DNA from: Adineta ricciae
Taxonomy: Eukaryota > Rotifera > Eurotatoria > Adinetida > Adinetidae
Assembly: GCA_905250025.1 (NCBI GenBank)
Contig: CAJNOJ010000056.1
Location: 248,001-312,000 of the forward strand
DNA length: 64,000 nucleotides
Reading direction: 5' to 3'
Part shown: piece after piece, positions 11,594 through 23,945 of the stretch
Numbering within the stretch: the first letter of the stretch is position 1
Layout of the letters: each line of letters starts with the position of its first letter
Program-made: the position numbers and the translations under genes
Notes under the pieces: generated by a model
Databases searched by the model: none
What the model was told of the DNA's origin: nothing
Seen by the model: only the letters and a program-made list of their open reading frames with translations

Positions 11594-13894
11594 TCATTCC
11601 GGTTTCTTTGTTTTGAAATCTAAGTATTTGCGATAACCATACATATCATGTTCAATATCTTCTTGTCGAATATTTCGTCGATGATGAAATACTTCAGCAA
11701 CTTCGCTGGACAATGGATCATATTTTGATTGAGCTACGGCTCGAACAAACCCTTCGACGATGTAATAAGCTACAAATTTAAACTCGCCGTCGAGATCACC
11801 ATGAACGATGATATTTTCAGGTTTGTGGCAATAGCCAGCGTATCGAATGGTGGTCTTGTTATTTTGAGTTGTCCAAAAGATTGGCGTCGTATAAAAATCT
11901 GTTTTCAACGAACGTGAACCACCACCTTTTGTTTGACCAAGATAATAACGTAAAATGGTGTCAGCTGAATAGAGAAGAACATGCTCGTACTATGAATTTC
12001 TCAAGTCTATCGAAATTCAAGGAAATTACTACATTAATTCTACTATTTAAAAAATAGATCAGGAAATAGACATGTGTTTTTCTTTTCTTTTCCAAATCGG
12101 AACAAATTGTCTCTCGCAATCTTTTCCTTATTCGTCATTCAGTTCGAGTTCTTACCAGCCTGATGTCCTGTTGAACAAGCCATTTGCCAATGTTGACAAT
12201 TTATATCCTCCAAATCAAATACTTTCAACGGATATTTACATATATCTCCAACGGCTAAAACGTGTTCGATGGATGTTTCTAAACGTTGATTAACTTTAAT
12301 AAAGCCGTCGTCAGTCATTTCGATCGATGAATTTTCATATAGCTCTGTACATAATTCACTGCCAATCGCGCAGATAAGTAAATCACATGGAAGAGACTGG
12401 CCTGTGCCTATTTGAACAAATTTAACAACGTTATGATGTCCCTAAAGTAGTACGAAAGGTAGATGTTTCTTTTCTTGAAGCAAATGGCAAACTGAACTGT
12501 TATTTCCGTCACAGTTGCACTGGAAAAGAATTTGGCTCCATTCTTCTCATGAACTTTCTGTAAAGCTTTACCGACCGTCTCTCCAAGGATACGAATCATC
12601 GGTACTTTTGAACGCATGACAACTGACACATTCTTCTTCTCTTCCAAACCAGTCGTCAACCATCCACATATTTCCAAAGCGATAAACGAATCTCCAATAA
12701 TCACGATATTATTGACATCGGGTGATTTTACTTTATCTACACAAAAACTCAACCAGTTCTCTTATCATTGTCATTGTTGAGCAATAGAACTTACTAATGA
12801 GGTTACTTGCATCATCGACTGATCGTAAATAAAAGATATTACGAAGATCATGTCCCAATAATGAGGACGGTAATTTTTTCGGGCGTAAGCCTGTTGCTAA
12901 CACCAGGTAATCATACTTAATAGATTTCAATTGGTTGCCGATGATTCTATACGTGATGACCTTCGTTGTCCAATTGATGGTGGTTACTTCGGCTTCGGTT
13001 AATAGATCTATTTTAACTTTCTTATAATATGTTTGATCGCGTAGAAGTAGATCTTGGGGTTTTTTCGACGGCTGCTTCGACAATTGTACCTAATACGTCA
13101 TCGAAGAACATAATCAATCATCGCTTAAACGGAATAATACGTACACGATCGTACGGCAATGTACCTTCTCGGGTAAATAATATAATACGGCCATAAAATC
13201 CATTTTGACGCAGCATGTCAGCGCATGTAAATCCACCTTAAATGAGATGATTACATGTATACGATAAGATGTAGAATCAAATTTTTTTTACGTGAAAATC
13301 TATTTACCTGCACCAGCACCAATAATAGCTACGACTGGTTCGGGTTCAATTTCAAGATTCTCTGGTATTTTGATACGCTCTAATTTTTCCAAATCCTCTT
13401 TATAGGCAACTAAAATCACGTCATCACCAATAACTTCAACATCGTATTCTAGAAACATTCACCAATCGAAGAACTCCAACGAAAATCCGTGTTAATTGTC
13501 GAACATACTCGGTAAATTGCCATGACCAGGATGATCTTCAATATCGCCGGTATCCACACGAAAGCAAGCGCCATGTGCAAAACAACGCAGACGATTATTG
13601 ATTAGAACTCCTGATAGATCGAAAATATTAATATATACGAAGAATCGAATTTCAAAGCAAACCTTTTGCTAACGGAAGCTTATAATGACAGCATTTACTT
13701 GAATAAGCATAGAATTTATTATTTTGCTTAATTAACAAGACACTCGTATTGACACCATCTGTTTTCACTTCAAGTTCTTTCATTTGTCCATTCTGTAAAT
13801 CATTGATTTTGCACAGAGATTGTCGAATCTCTTTGTTCGGTACTTGGGAGAGGTTCTCACCAGTCTGGCTGCTAACAAACTGAAGAGTGCTCAT
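11594..13894 (-). CDS. AIFM3: AIFM3-like Rieske/pyridine nucleotide-disulfide oxidoreductase
   Basis: Apoptosis-inducing factor 3 family: an N-terminal Rieske [2Fe-2S] domain fused to an FAD/NAD(P)H oxidoreductase. The first exon begins MSTLQFVSSQTGENLSQ. The Rieske ligands are seen as KCCHYKLPLAKG and, in the next exon, CFAHGACF (CxH...CxxH). The FAD-binding GAGAG loop is split by an intron (VAIIGAGAGGFTCADMLR). Next come DYLVLATGLRPKKLP, the second nucleotide-binding segment (NIVIIGDSFIALE), the LAVGDI motif, and a C-terminal domain with PIFWTTQ and IRYAGYCH like vertebrate AIFM3. About seven introns, mostly 50-70 bases, with one near 190 bases (about 11971-12155). A minus-strand acceptor-like TTTTTAG lies about 27 bases before the ATG. 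Confidence 0.92.
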
Positions 13895-15356
13895 TTTGGT
13901 TGAAATCGGATCAAATCTATCTAAAAACTAAACTTTTAGATACAAATCCCTTTATTGAAATAGGCTATTTTGATCAACTGGATTAGAGCTCGAAATAAAT
14001 ACTACCTGTATTTCTTTCCATTCGATAAAGAATGTTTTTCACCTTGTCATAATTGCCAAGCAATCCTATACTGTAAAACTGGTGAGAACATGCTGAAATA
14101 AACAGAATTTTTCTTTTTCTTTCTCTCTGTGTCATTATAACTTGGTAGGCGAAACATCTAACGAACATCATGCATATGTTTTTATATAAAAAAAAAGATT
14201 TTTCTATTCTTCGTTAGTAACGATGAGTTTCTTTCACCATAGGGAAGCGAGTCTTAATGATGACATCTATGTAACAACGTGCAAATCAGCTGTATCTCAA
14301 AATTTCCAAGAATTATCTCTGACAAGATCAATCTTAAAGTCTAAAACACGCTCACTAACAGAATCAAACAAAATTTGTGTCACTTGGAAACTGATCATGT
14401 TGTATCTTTCATCTTATCCGATAATATTATTAGAAATGTGTAAACAATATTGAAAACAATTCCCTTTCTTCTTGTTTTATTTCTGATGTTGCTAAACATT
14501 CGCAGATGTTTTTTGCATGCTGACACGTATTCATTCGTATCTTTTTCATGTTCATTTACAGTGCTTAAAGATAACATATGTGCAAGAAGAGATCTGTTAA
14601 AAACAATGATTCCTCCAGATTAGATAACAACTGACCTATCCTTTGCAAAAAAGAACTACAAGATTGTGAAGTACAACACTGAGAATTTTGAAATGTATAT
14701 TCTATTTTAATTATTTCGTGTTTATCGTTCTCATCGATATCACTTCTATTATATGTACACAAACAAATTCAGTGCTAATGTGAGAAGTGGCATATCGTAA
14801 ACGACAAGCATCTGGCCTCCTATAATAACATGACAATCTCAATTGGCTTGCCGTGTTATTTCACACATTTCGAGGCTCATATGTATACATTATCCTGCGG
14901 TGTGATCACCATCCTTTTTTTTCGTTCATTCATTTATTCGTTCGTTCTCTCATTGCATCCATTCAATCCAATATACACTTCTTTGTACATGTCGCACACG
15001 CAGGATATCAATGAACGTCTGTTCAATAAAAAAAACCTATCGCATGACTGATCAATGACCTCGGACACGCACAGACACACTATCTTTCCGCCTTCTCTCT
15101 CCCTCTCTCTTCACTCCGTTTCTCTCTTTTCCAAGATCTAGTTCGTCACTTTTCGTCTGTTCATATCGGACGATTGTTATTTTACTAAATACTTGTTTTT
15201 CTCTTCTTTCTTCTTATTCGTCGGTCGGATAAGAACAATATACATGTAAAAGTTAGCTGACGAATTCAGTCATTCACTACAAAACAAACATACACATAAG
15301 ACAAGATTTTCTTCTTTCATAAAACATAGTGTATATTGCTGCGAATATTCCATACT
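13895..15356. other. Divergent intergenic region AIFM3/CPEB
   Basis: About 1.5 kb between two divergently transcribed genes, so it should hold both promoters. Pyrimidine tracts occur around 15080-15130 (CTCTCTCCC-like). Open frames near 14223-14762 and 14830-15051 have no recognisable family and I leave them out. Confidence 0.45.
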
Positions 15357-16898
15357 ATGGATGTCAATTGTTGTCCACGTAACGACTTCTCGTTTCCAAT
15401 GAAGAACAATACGAAAGAATTTATTCCAACATGGCCAACAGCGTCGACAACAATTGGCAATGGACTAACTTCAACATTATCAAGTATGTTCATCAAGTAC
15501 AGTTTCGTGTGAAGCGTATAGTAATAATGATATTCTTCTAGGCGAAAACCTGTTTGATCCAGAACCAAAACCTTTTCAAGACTTCATTCTCCGTAATACA
15601 TCGAACATCATGTCACTTGAACAATCATGTGTGTTGCCATTTCAACAACTTGTTTTAAATGATATCAATCCTCGTACATCACCCTCACAACCATTTTCAT
15701 TTAAAAACGAAGCTTTACCATTCAGTTCCAATGTTCAATCAAACGTGAATGACGAAAATGCTCGACCACCCTGGTTGCTTTCGTTAACAGCAGCGTCTCA
15801 ACCACAATCAGCTCTACCCATGCGTGATAATACGACAGAAAACATTCGCCATTGGATTGGTGATTTCGCTACCGAAAATTCAACTGATACGAATGGCATT
15901 CAACAAATCCCTTTGCTCTCGCAAAAGGTCTTCATCGGTGGTGTACCACGTTTTGCAACTGAAGCCGATATTCATGCTAACTTCGATCGTTTTGGCGTCT
16001 TTGAAATCCAATGGCCAAAATTGCATGGCGCACACAAAGAATTACACCGTGAAAATGGATTTTTTCATATCGTCTTTCACAATGCCAAATCAGTCTGTTC
16101 ACTATTAGACAACTGTTCACGGCAAACGAATAACAATGCATGTGCAGACTATTTCATTCATTTTGAAACGGCAACTGGCTCGAGAAAAACTGTTGAAGTC
16201 ATCCCGTGGAATATTGGTGATAACAATTATGCATTACGGTCAGTTGATGATTTGACTGCTGTTGAAGTTTGACGTGTGAAATAATTGTTTTAGACCACCT
16301 CAACAACTTGATTCGAAGAAAACAATTTTTGTAGGAAATCTTCATGGTACCATGACGGCAAGATATTTATGGCGATTGATGGAAGATTTATTCAGTGGTG
16401 TTGTCTACGCTGGTGTTGATATTGATAAATACAAATATCCGTAAGTGATGATATATTATCTTCATGGGAAAATTGTTGTCCGGTCTTCCTTCTAGAATCG
16501 GAAGTGGTCGAGTGACATTCGATAATAGTTCCAGTTTTCTTCATGCAGTTTCTACAGCATTTGGTACGTGTAAAATGTTCGTCAATGTGTCACATAATGT
16601 CGTTTAATCGTTGATTCTAGTTGATGTCCGAACACCTCGTTTTCTGAAACGTCTTCAAATCGAACCACACCTACAATATCGCTTTTGTTCCCTATGCAAA
16701 ATATCTGCTGGTGATTTATTCTGCCGTAATTTTGCTTGTTTCGATTATTTTTGTCAACGATGTTGGCAAAAGATTCATATCGGTAGCATGGCGTCACACA
16801 AGGCTGTTACGCGTCATTCGAAATCCTCACAGCCTGTCTTTCACCCACAAATGCAGGCCCACACAGTTGGCTCTGTTCTTGGTGCAAATGGATTTTAA
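15357..16898 (+). CDS. CPEB: Cytoplasmic polyadenylation element binding protein
   Basis: mRNA-binding translational regulator. Five exons: 15357-15483, 15542-16238, 16294-16440, 16496-16563 and 16621-16898. The frame is continuous across all junctions, and an in-frame TAG lies just upstream of the chosen ATG. Residues about 120-230 form RRM1 with the CPEB signature [16 protein letters not shown] and WPKLHG. RRM2 begins [18 protein letters not shown] and contains [15 protein letters not shown]. The C-terminal ZZ-type zinc domain reads [14 protein letters not shown] and [10 protein letters not shown]. The N-terminal region is short compared with vertebrate CPEBs, and no prion-like Gln tract is present. 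The 3' flank contains TTTTAT elements upstream of AATAAA hexamers. Confidence 0.93.
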
Positions 16899-17565
16899 TT
16901 CTTCGCAAATGAATACATATATTTATGTTTATCTGTATGTATGTATGTTTCATTTTGAATTTCATTTTTCTAGTCGTCGTCATCGTACATGTAGATCAAT
17001 GGCTGTGTGTATGTGTTCTCTTATATTTTATTTTTTTACTTTTTTTTTCTCTTTCTTGTCTCTCGTATCACGAAGATCATTGATAACAAAAATCATTTGA
17101 GATTGCTCGGTGTATGTTCAACTCTTACGCTAATTTTCTTTTTTTTATTAGATAATTTCTCATGCGTATATTAGCCTGTGTCTTAGTTCATTTTTTCCCT
17201 ACTTTCTTCTCTTTCACTAATCTACAATGAGTCATTTAATAAATCAAACCTATTAAACAAATAATTAGTTCAATTCATATGTTGGATGATTATTTTATTC
17301 AAATATTTTTTCTCCTGGTGTTCATATTGTGTTTTTTTTTCTCTTTGTTCTACTTCTGTCTGTATTCGAAATGATCTGATTATCATTCTTTATTTTTTGT
17401 TGTTCTTGCCCTGGCTATCTTTTTCTTCTCTTCTATCTGTGTTTGTCAAGCAAAAATTGAAAATTCTGAATAAAGGTGGCAAACGAATACTAGTTTGCAT
17501 ACATTACTATCTTAATTCAATCGACATACGATTGAGAGATGTCATTTATTCCATGTGAAAACTAA
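16899..17565. other. Convergent 3' regions of CPEB and PUSL1
   Basis: T-rich on the plus strand. AATAAA at 17238-17243 and another near 17469 could end the CPEB mRNA. TTTTAT elements lie at 17026-17031 and 17293-17298. No gene seen. Confidence 0.5.
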
Positions 17566-18725
17566 CTATCGCGACATCATTATTTTCCTATTCAATTGTT
17601 GATCGTCTTCATTTTCGTTTTCATCGTCATCATTCTCTGCATCTTCTTGTACTTCCATAGCAACAGTATCAACATCATCGGCTGCCGTGTCGTCACATCT
17701 AAGCTCCGGTGGATTGAGAAAATCTTGTTCATTATATTTAACTTCGTACAAGAATAGACCATGAGGTTTGAGCGTTTTCGGAAAATTACTGTCGTAATAA
17801 TCGGGCGGACAAGCGAATCGATCAGTAACATCTTGAATAGTCATTTCACCTTTGGCAATGTGTACTAGTGTACCAGTAATTCGTCGAATTAACTTATAAA
17901 GGAATGCTTCGGCTTCAAAAACAAGATTATAAACAGTCATGGGAGAATGACGTGATGATGGTTCAGGTAATGGCACTAAGCGTTCACCTTCGGTTAATGT
18001 AAGGCGCATGGTTTTCACCGGACAACGACGTTCGACTAACATATTCAAACGACCTTGTGTCGTGGTAAATGCCGCAAAGTTGTGTTGGCCCTGATATTAA
18101 AAATACCGAGAGAGTGTTCTTTTTTAGGTCATGATGTACAAGCTTTACTCACTTGAAAGACTTCTATGCCTTTTCGAAAGGCTTCCAAATCATAGGGTGG
18201 TTCGATGTAAGTGATATGATCCTTTTCGAAAAGATTGTAAGTGGCTGGTGTCATATCACGAAGAAGATAGCGGTGTCTTTTCTTCAAAAATGGAATCGTA
18301 GTATTGACATGTGTAAATTCATGTTCATTGAGAAAACCTAAACGATACACATATTTTCGGCCATGGCAATGACGACGAAAATGAAATTGAGGCGAAATAG
18401 GATGAATACGCAGAACGCGTACGTGTTCCTTTTTATCTGTTAAATAAGTATTTAATGGTTGAACAAGTGTTGTAATATCAACGGGCGAAATCCAATCGAA
18501 TGTCGCCGTATTATGTAAGGCATGTACTCCGCGATCAGTTCGAGATGAAACACCGAATCGAAGAGGAGTTTTTTCGGATTGAAAATGGTGAAGGGCACGT
18601 TCGATAACACTTTGTACACTGTCAATTTTAGCGCTTGGATTCCATTGAACACCGGCATAGGTTTGGCCAGCATAGGAAAAGTGCATCATGAAACGTGGTA
18701 GTTTGACATTGGTAGAGTACGGCAT
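17566..18725 (-). CDS. PUSL1: tRNA pseudouridine synthase-like 1 (TruA family)
   Basis: Converts uridine to pseudouridine in RNA; the family is TruA-like. Two coding exons are joined by an intron at about 18095-18151. The N-terminal exon has FSYAGQTYAGVQWNP and the catalytic loop SSRTDRGVHALHNTATF, where the Asp is the conserved nucleophile. HFRRHCHGRKYVYRL follows. After the intron come GQHNFAAFTTTQGRLN and FLYKLIRRITGTLVHIAKG, typical of the C-terminal half. The C-terminus has an acidic tail (Asp/Glu/Asn-rich). I choose the ATG at 18725 because TTATTTCAG stands directly before it. The open frame does extend upstream to an ATG at 18833, so a longer form cannot be excluded. First of four close minus-strand genes. 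Confidence 0.9.
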
Positions 18726-18932
18726 CTGAAATAAGAGAAGATGATCAGGAAATCGCATATCATTCGGATGACTGTTAAGGATATGGATCTCTGAAGAAGA
18801 ACATTTCTTGCTTGAATACAGATTATTTTGCATGTGCGTAAAACTGGATACTTTATTTTTCTAGATTCGATCTGAAGAAATCCGATTACTGATACTCGTA
18901 CTTTTTTTTTATTGTTTTTACAAAATCAAAAC

Positions 18933-19658
18933 TTAACAGAATTTATGCATATATTCGATGCTTGTCGAACGTTTTTGTCCACGTTGTTCGGGCCGAACAG
19001 CGATAGCTGCACCTGAGACGAATACGGTTTGCTCTTTGTCTTTGATTGGAATAGTTATTGAAAAGAGACAGTCTTTCTTCAAAATTGAACATCGACGATT
19101 TTTTGTTTTTTCCACAATAACAAAGATGTTCTTTGTTTCTTGAATCACAATTCCTTCTTTACCGACTAGTGTTTGATTTTTTGCTTCCACAACTCGTATT
19201 TTACATCCATGGTAATCGGCAGTAACGATTCGCTGTAGTATAAAGTCATTGTTCGTAGCATCTTTCAGTAATTCTGCTATGTACTGTTTCCAAAGATGGT
19301 TCATGAACACGTAATTATTATAATCAATTGGCAGTTGATCTATGCGCATTTGTCGAGCATCATGTCGAGCTTTTTTGATCGTTTTCGATAGGACTTTATT
19401 GCCTTGACGAGAGAGATGTTTCCGCTTCTGTCGAGAGAACTGATGGATATTTTTGGAATTAGTGCCAATGATCTGTTGCTGATGTCGAAGAGATTCAATT
19501 AGAGATGTTTGCTTTATCGGATCCGATTGAACGAGTGTATGAACAAGTGATGAGACAAAATCATTCCGATCGGTTTTCAAATGAGGTGCATTCAACAGTA
19601 TGCCACTTAGTTGCGGCGTAGAAGAATAGATCATTGCATGTTGGTGATGTGTATTCAT
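18933..19658 (-). CDS. POP4: RNase P/MRP subunit p29 (POP4/RPP29)
   Basis: Protein subunit of RNase P and RNase MRP, which mature tRNA 5' ends and rRNA. Intronless. The N-terminal half is basic and helical (RQKRKHLSRQGNKVLSK). The middle has FMNHLWKQYIAELL, matching the p29 LHELWKQYI element. The C-terminal Sm-like barrel reads DYHGCKIRVVEAKN, VGKEGIVIQETKNIFVIVE and VFVSGAAIAVRPEQRGQKR, as in human POP4. Start: ATG at 19658, eight bases after a CTTCAG acceptor-like site. An upstream in-frame ATG at 19739 would add 27 mostly hydrophobic residues not expected for p29. The gap to PUSL1 downstream is 207 bases and to WASHC3 upstream is 134 bases. Confidence 0.9.
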   Translation of the reverse strand: MNTHHQHAMIYSSTPQLSGILLNAPHLKTDRNDFVSSLVHTLVQSDPIKQTSLIESLRHQQQIIGTNSKNIHQFSRQKRKHLSRQGNKVLSKTIKKARHDARQMRIDQLPIDYNNYVFMNHLWKQYIAELLKDATNNDFILQRIVTADYHGCKIRVVEAKNQTLVGKEGIVIQETKNIFVIVEKTKNRRCSILKKDCLFSITIPIKDKEQTVFVSGAAIAVRPEQRGQKRSTSIEYMHKFC

Positions 19659-19792
19659 ATCTATCTGAAGTACGTATTTAGATTCAATCATGTAGAAAAA
19701 GATACGAATTCGATAAACTCCATTTTGAAATCGATACACAAAAAAAGAACAAAAATGAACATAAATAAAGACGGAGGAATCATTGCAACTGT

Positions 19793-20569
19793 TTAATCTG
19801 TACCAATCACGGATCTAGATGAAAAAGAGTTCAGTAAAGAAAAACGCAAAGCTTGTATAACCATACTCGATCATTTCTTGATCTAAGCCGTCGATGACCA
19901 TCTTGTGTCGAACAGCCTCTCGTCGTACACCCTAAGAAGTAGGAAGATAGAGCAATGAGATTAACTTGAAGACATGATCATACCATAGTCAACATTTTGC
20001 GATACTTTTCAGTCCGGGGATCTTCGACTTTCGCAGGCTCAGCAGGCGGCGGGGGAGGAGGAGGAGGAGGTGGAACTGGAATTCCGCCACCCGGTGGCGG
20101 GACAGGAGGAGGAGGAGGAGGCGGGGGTGGGATAGATGCTGTACTAGTATTCACTGACGAAGTTGTAGGTTCTGCAACGGCAGCTGCTGAACTCACTGGA
20201 CTTGAGACAATCGGAAGATCAAGTGTCTGATAACCTGGAGTGGAACGAAGCTAAACAATGGAAGGTATGGGTAGTTCATTGAAAAACTGATTCTTACTTT
20301 AGAATCAAGTATTGCAAAATCGGCTTCAATGCGCTGAAGATTGGTTTCTAGTTTTTGGAATTTATTTTCTACTTGTGCACTGAATGTATTAAAAAAATGA
20401 ACTGTATTAAGCAAGAATTGATTAATATGTTCGGTTTGACGTCGTTGATTGATGGGCTCAACCTATACAGTAAATCGAAACATGATGAATATCATTCACA
20501 CTATCTCACCTGAGTATAATCGAGTGCAGTTTGTAAGAGCTCATGATTATCATCAGAACTAAGATCCAT
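19793..20569 (-). CDS. WASHC3: WASH complex subunit 3 (CCDC53)
   Basis: Small coiled-coil subunit of the WASH complex, which promotes Arp2/3 actin branching on endosomes. Exons read MDLSSDDNHELLQTALDYTQ, then HFFNTFSAQVENKFQKLETN and LQRIEADFAILDSKV as in CCDC53, then a proline-rich region, DPRTEKYRKMLTMV, GVRREAVRHKMVIDGLDQEM, and a short last exon after an intron at 19815-19866. The polyproline tracts (runs of 8-10 prolines separated by glycines) are longer than I expect in the family. They produce G-rich DNA on the plus strand at about 20046-20132. The start follows a TTTCAG acceptor immediately. Confidence 0.9.
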
Positions 20570-20742
20570 CTGAAATTGATTTACAAGAAAGACCAAGTTA
20601 TCAAAAAATCTACATAATTATTATCATAGCAAAACACGTGCTGAAGAAAACATTCTACTAATCGTGGGAATAATACAGAAGCCTGTGAGAAAACCAGAGA
20701 CTATAATAGAAAAGAGAGAGCATTGTTCGACGAAATCAACCG

Positions 20743-21136
20743 TTAATCATTCATACCAAAAACAAGAACCTTTTTATTGGACACAAATGAATAGATATCA
20801 CATAGTATTGAACTTTGAGACTGTTTCATTAGAGTTAACCGTTGAATCAATTTTTGCTCTTGATCATGTAACTGAATAATATCATTCTTGAGATTCTCCA
20901 CTGTTTGAAGCAACTGTTCGAGCTCGATTTGTTGTTGAAGTATCATCGCATGCAGAGCATTCTCTTGTGGTTCCTGATACGATCTTTCACAAACTGATTC
21001 CTCTTCCAAATCCTGAAACAATCAATACAAAGATCGAATACTTGAATTCAATGAACCAACTTGTATCTCTCGGTAAAAAAAAGATCTCTATGATATACTT
21101 CAATCTGCTACATACTTGCTTTTTTGGACGACACAT
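20743..21136 (-). CDS. Small coiled-coil protein, unidentified
   Basis: Two exons, 21116-21136 and 20743-21012, give a protein of about 97 residues starting MCRPKKQ and continuing DLEEESVCERSYQEPQ. The centre (ALHAMILQQQIELEQLLQTV, then KNDIIQLHDQEQ) is a heptad-like coiled coil. The splice is GT-AG and in phase. An acceptor-like TACAG lies just before the ATG. Size and layout recall small conserved coiled-coil proteins, but I cannot assign a family. It is the most upstream member of the minus-strand cluster with WASHC3, POP4 and PUSL1. Confidence 0.55.
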
Positions 21137-21682
21137 GCTGTCTGTATATAGCAGTAGTTCTGTTTCTTTGACTATCAAAATCTAGAAGTATAAGATTGTT
21201 TTCTTTTCTTCTATTTATCTGATAACAAGTATTCTTCGACTTTTTTCACAAAAGTAGTTGTAAAGTAAAAATGAAATATCGTTTTCTCCCATGTGTGTGT
21301 GTGTGTTTATTACAAGAACATTTAAACGCATATGATTTTCTTTCTGTTTTTCTGATTTCGTACATGATTTGAAGAAAAAGGCAGAGAAAAGAAATTGTAT
21401 TTATATACTTGTCATCGTTATCATCATCATCACCACCGTCGTTAGTCATTTCTTGTTGGAATCCGAAACGAAGGAAAAAATAAACATGCATCACCGGCAA
21501 TAGAAGAAAAAGAAAGAGAAAATTTCATGTAGGAAAAGTGCGATTACTGTTAGTTTTTCCTGTTTGTGATGACAAGATACTGAGAAAGAAGAAGAAAAGG
21601 AAGAAGTTTTTCAAGCTTAAAAAAAATAGAGTATGTCCAACGAATTTGTTTGGTCTGCTTTTTCTTCACCATTCAACAGAAT

Positions 21683-23945
21683 TTAAAATTGGAATTGACC
21701 TTGTGGGTTAGTGGCATTCGTTTGTCCATTCATTGCCGTCGATGCAGCTGATGTACCAAACTCAAACGGACGCGATTCTCCTTGCTAGAAAAGAACAAGC
21801 AGAAAGTAAGAACTATGACAACAGTGAATATTTCGTCTTACGGCAGGAACGTTCTCGTCTTCGTCAACGCCGAAGTATGTTTCAATTAGGTGGAAAGCTT
21901 TTTGATAGATTTCAATGTTTTCATGACTTTGGAGATATTCGATTTTATCTAAACCGTAACATTCTTCGATCATAATTGTATACGGATTTGGACCATTCGT
22001 TTGTTTAGCTTCGTTAACACCTAATTTAAGAATATTATCGAGACCATTTAGAGCAACTTGGATTATTTTCGCGTCGGCAACACTTAATAATTCACACAAG
22101 GGAGGAATGACACCTTGATCGATAATATATCTAAGAAAATCGAAAAGAAAAATGATGGTCTGCAATAGAAATCTATTTACTTGATTTGTTGGGGTGTGCC
22201 ACCAGATGTTGCATTGGTAACGGCCCAAGCAGCTTCTTTTCGTGTTTTATGGTCACCATGTTTGAGAATGTTAAGTAACGATGGAATTATATTGGCATCG
22301 ATAACAGCCTAGAAAAGAATGATACACAATATTTTATCAGATCAATACAAACAATTTGTTACCTGAATTTGAGCTTGGACACCAGCTGTGATATTGGATA
22401 ATGTCCAGCATGCTTCCTTTTTTATAGATTCTTTTTGACTTTGCAGTAACGTTAAAAGGTGAGGAAGAACACCAGCATCAAGTATGGCCTATCAGAGTAC
22501 AGTAGATTAGTTGGGAACTATTTTGTAAGACTCGTTTGCTTACTTGAGTTTGATGATCGTCACCAGTAACAATATTGCCGACCGCTCGTAAGGCTGATGA
22601 TTGAACATTTAAAACCGGATGCCTAATAATGACAAAGCAAACATAAGATCGTTTACTCTATGTTAATAAAGAAAGAGAATATTTACGCTAATAATTCCAC
22701 GAGTCGTCGAACGTCAACAATCTGAATGACAGCCTGAATTTTTTCATTGGGTCCATCAGATAAATATGAAATAGCCCAACAAGTATCAGCCAAGACGTCA
22801 GCATCCATATTATGTAGAAGTTGATTAAGTACTGGCAACGCTGGCGCAACCTAAGTACAGCACGAAAATAGAGTCATGTTTTCAGTATTTGTATTTACCT
22901 TATTGAACTCAACTGTTGGATTCTTGCCACGACATAAATTCGATAAACACCAGACAGCATTACGTACCATCGTCAAACGAGTATTGCGAGTAAAAATGCT
23001 ACGGAGAAAGAAAAGAGAACGATGGAGCAATTGTGAGGTGAATAAAAATATACTTACTTCAACAACGGTTGAAGGATACCAGTATCGAGAACGTAGTCAC
23101 GACACTCAGGACTGTCACCAGCAATGTTACCAAGAGCCCAAACAGCCTACAAAAAAATGTATTTCAAAGTGAAAAAGAGAAAGAGCTTGACTTTGATTAC
23201 CTGTTCCTGAACATCTTCATTTGCACTGCTCAATAGCTGAACAAAAATAGGTACAGCACCAGCATCAATAACATATTTTGTTTGACTTGAATTGCCCGAT
23301 GCAATATTTGTTAAAGCCCATGCTGCTTCAAACTATAGGGAAAAGTCTTCAAAATTGATCGTTTACAAGTTTATGGTCATCTACCTGAATTTGAAAGTGT
23401 TGAAAGCGTAACAGTTCAACGAAACGAGGAACTATGCCAGCTGTAATTACTTCATCAATAGGTGGATTAGGTTCTAATAGTAAAGTCAAATAAATTCGTC
23501 TATTCTATAATCAACTATTAAACTCAATCAAACCTTTTGAAAGTAATTTTCGGAAACGTATCGTTGTTTCAAGCATCTGTTGAGCATCATTACTATATAA
23601 TGCAGCTGCCATTTGACTAGTAATAGCCTGTCAAAGGAACTTGATAAATCTTCAAAGAAATACGGAGAACGTGATTCTTACTGGTTCAGTAGGTGCTGTT
23701 GGCGAGGTACCAGCAGTAGGCACACCAAATGATGCTGGCGTCTCTTGTTCATCGCTACTAGCTAAGTTTCGTCGTTTGAAATGCTATGAAAATCAGCAGA
23801 TAAAATAATCGATTCGTTTATTTCTTACTTGCTCTTCGCGTTTTTGCTTTCGTAGTGTTATATTAAGATCTTCACGTCGCTTACGTATTTCATCACTATC
23901 AAGTCCTGCATTTTTATAAATTTTCTTACGAGCGTCGTTGGACAT
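21683..23945 (-). CDS. KPNA: Importin subunit alpha (karyopherin alpha)
   Basis: Nuclear import adaptor that binds classical NLS cargo and importin beta. It starts [20 protein letters not shown] with the importin-beta-binding segment [19 protein letters not shown] and FKRRNLA. About ten armadillo repeats are spread over many exons. Visible parts include [52 protein letters not shown] segments, and [16 protein letters not shown] with [11 protein letters not shown]. The end has the acidic stretch [12 protein letters not shown], followed after an intron by a Gly/Asn/Gln-rich tail ending NPQGQFQF at 21683. The KRREE/FKRRN pattern is nearest to the KPNA1/5/6 group by recollection. More than ten short introns. 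Confidence 0.92.

Noticed and set aside
14223..15051. Short genes between AIFM3 and CPEB
   Set aside because: Open frames of 60-76 codons without homology or splice support.
19997..20230. Glycine-rich plus-strand open frame
   Set aside because: It is the antisense of the WASHC3 polyproline exon.
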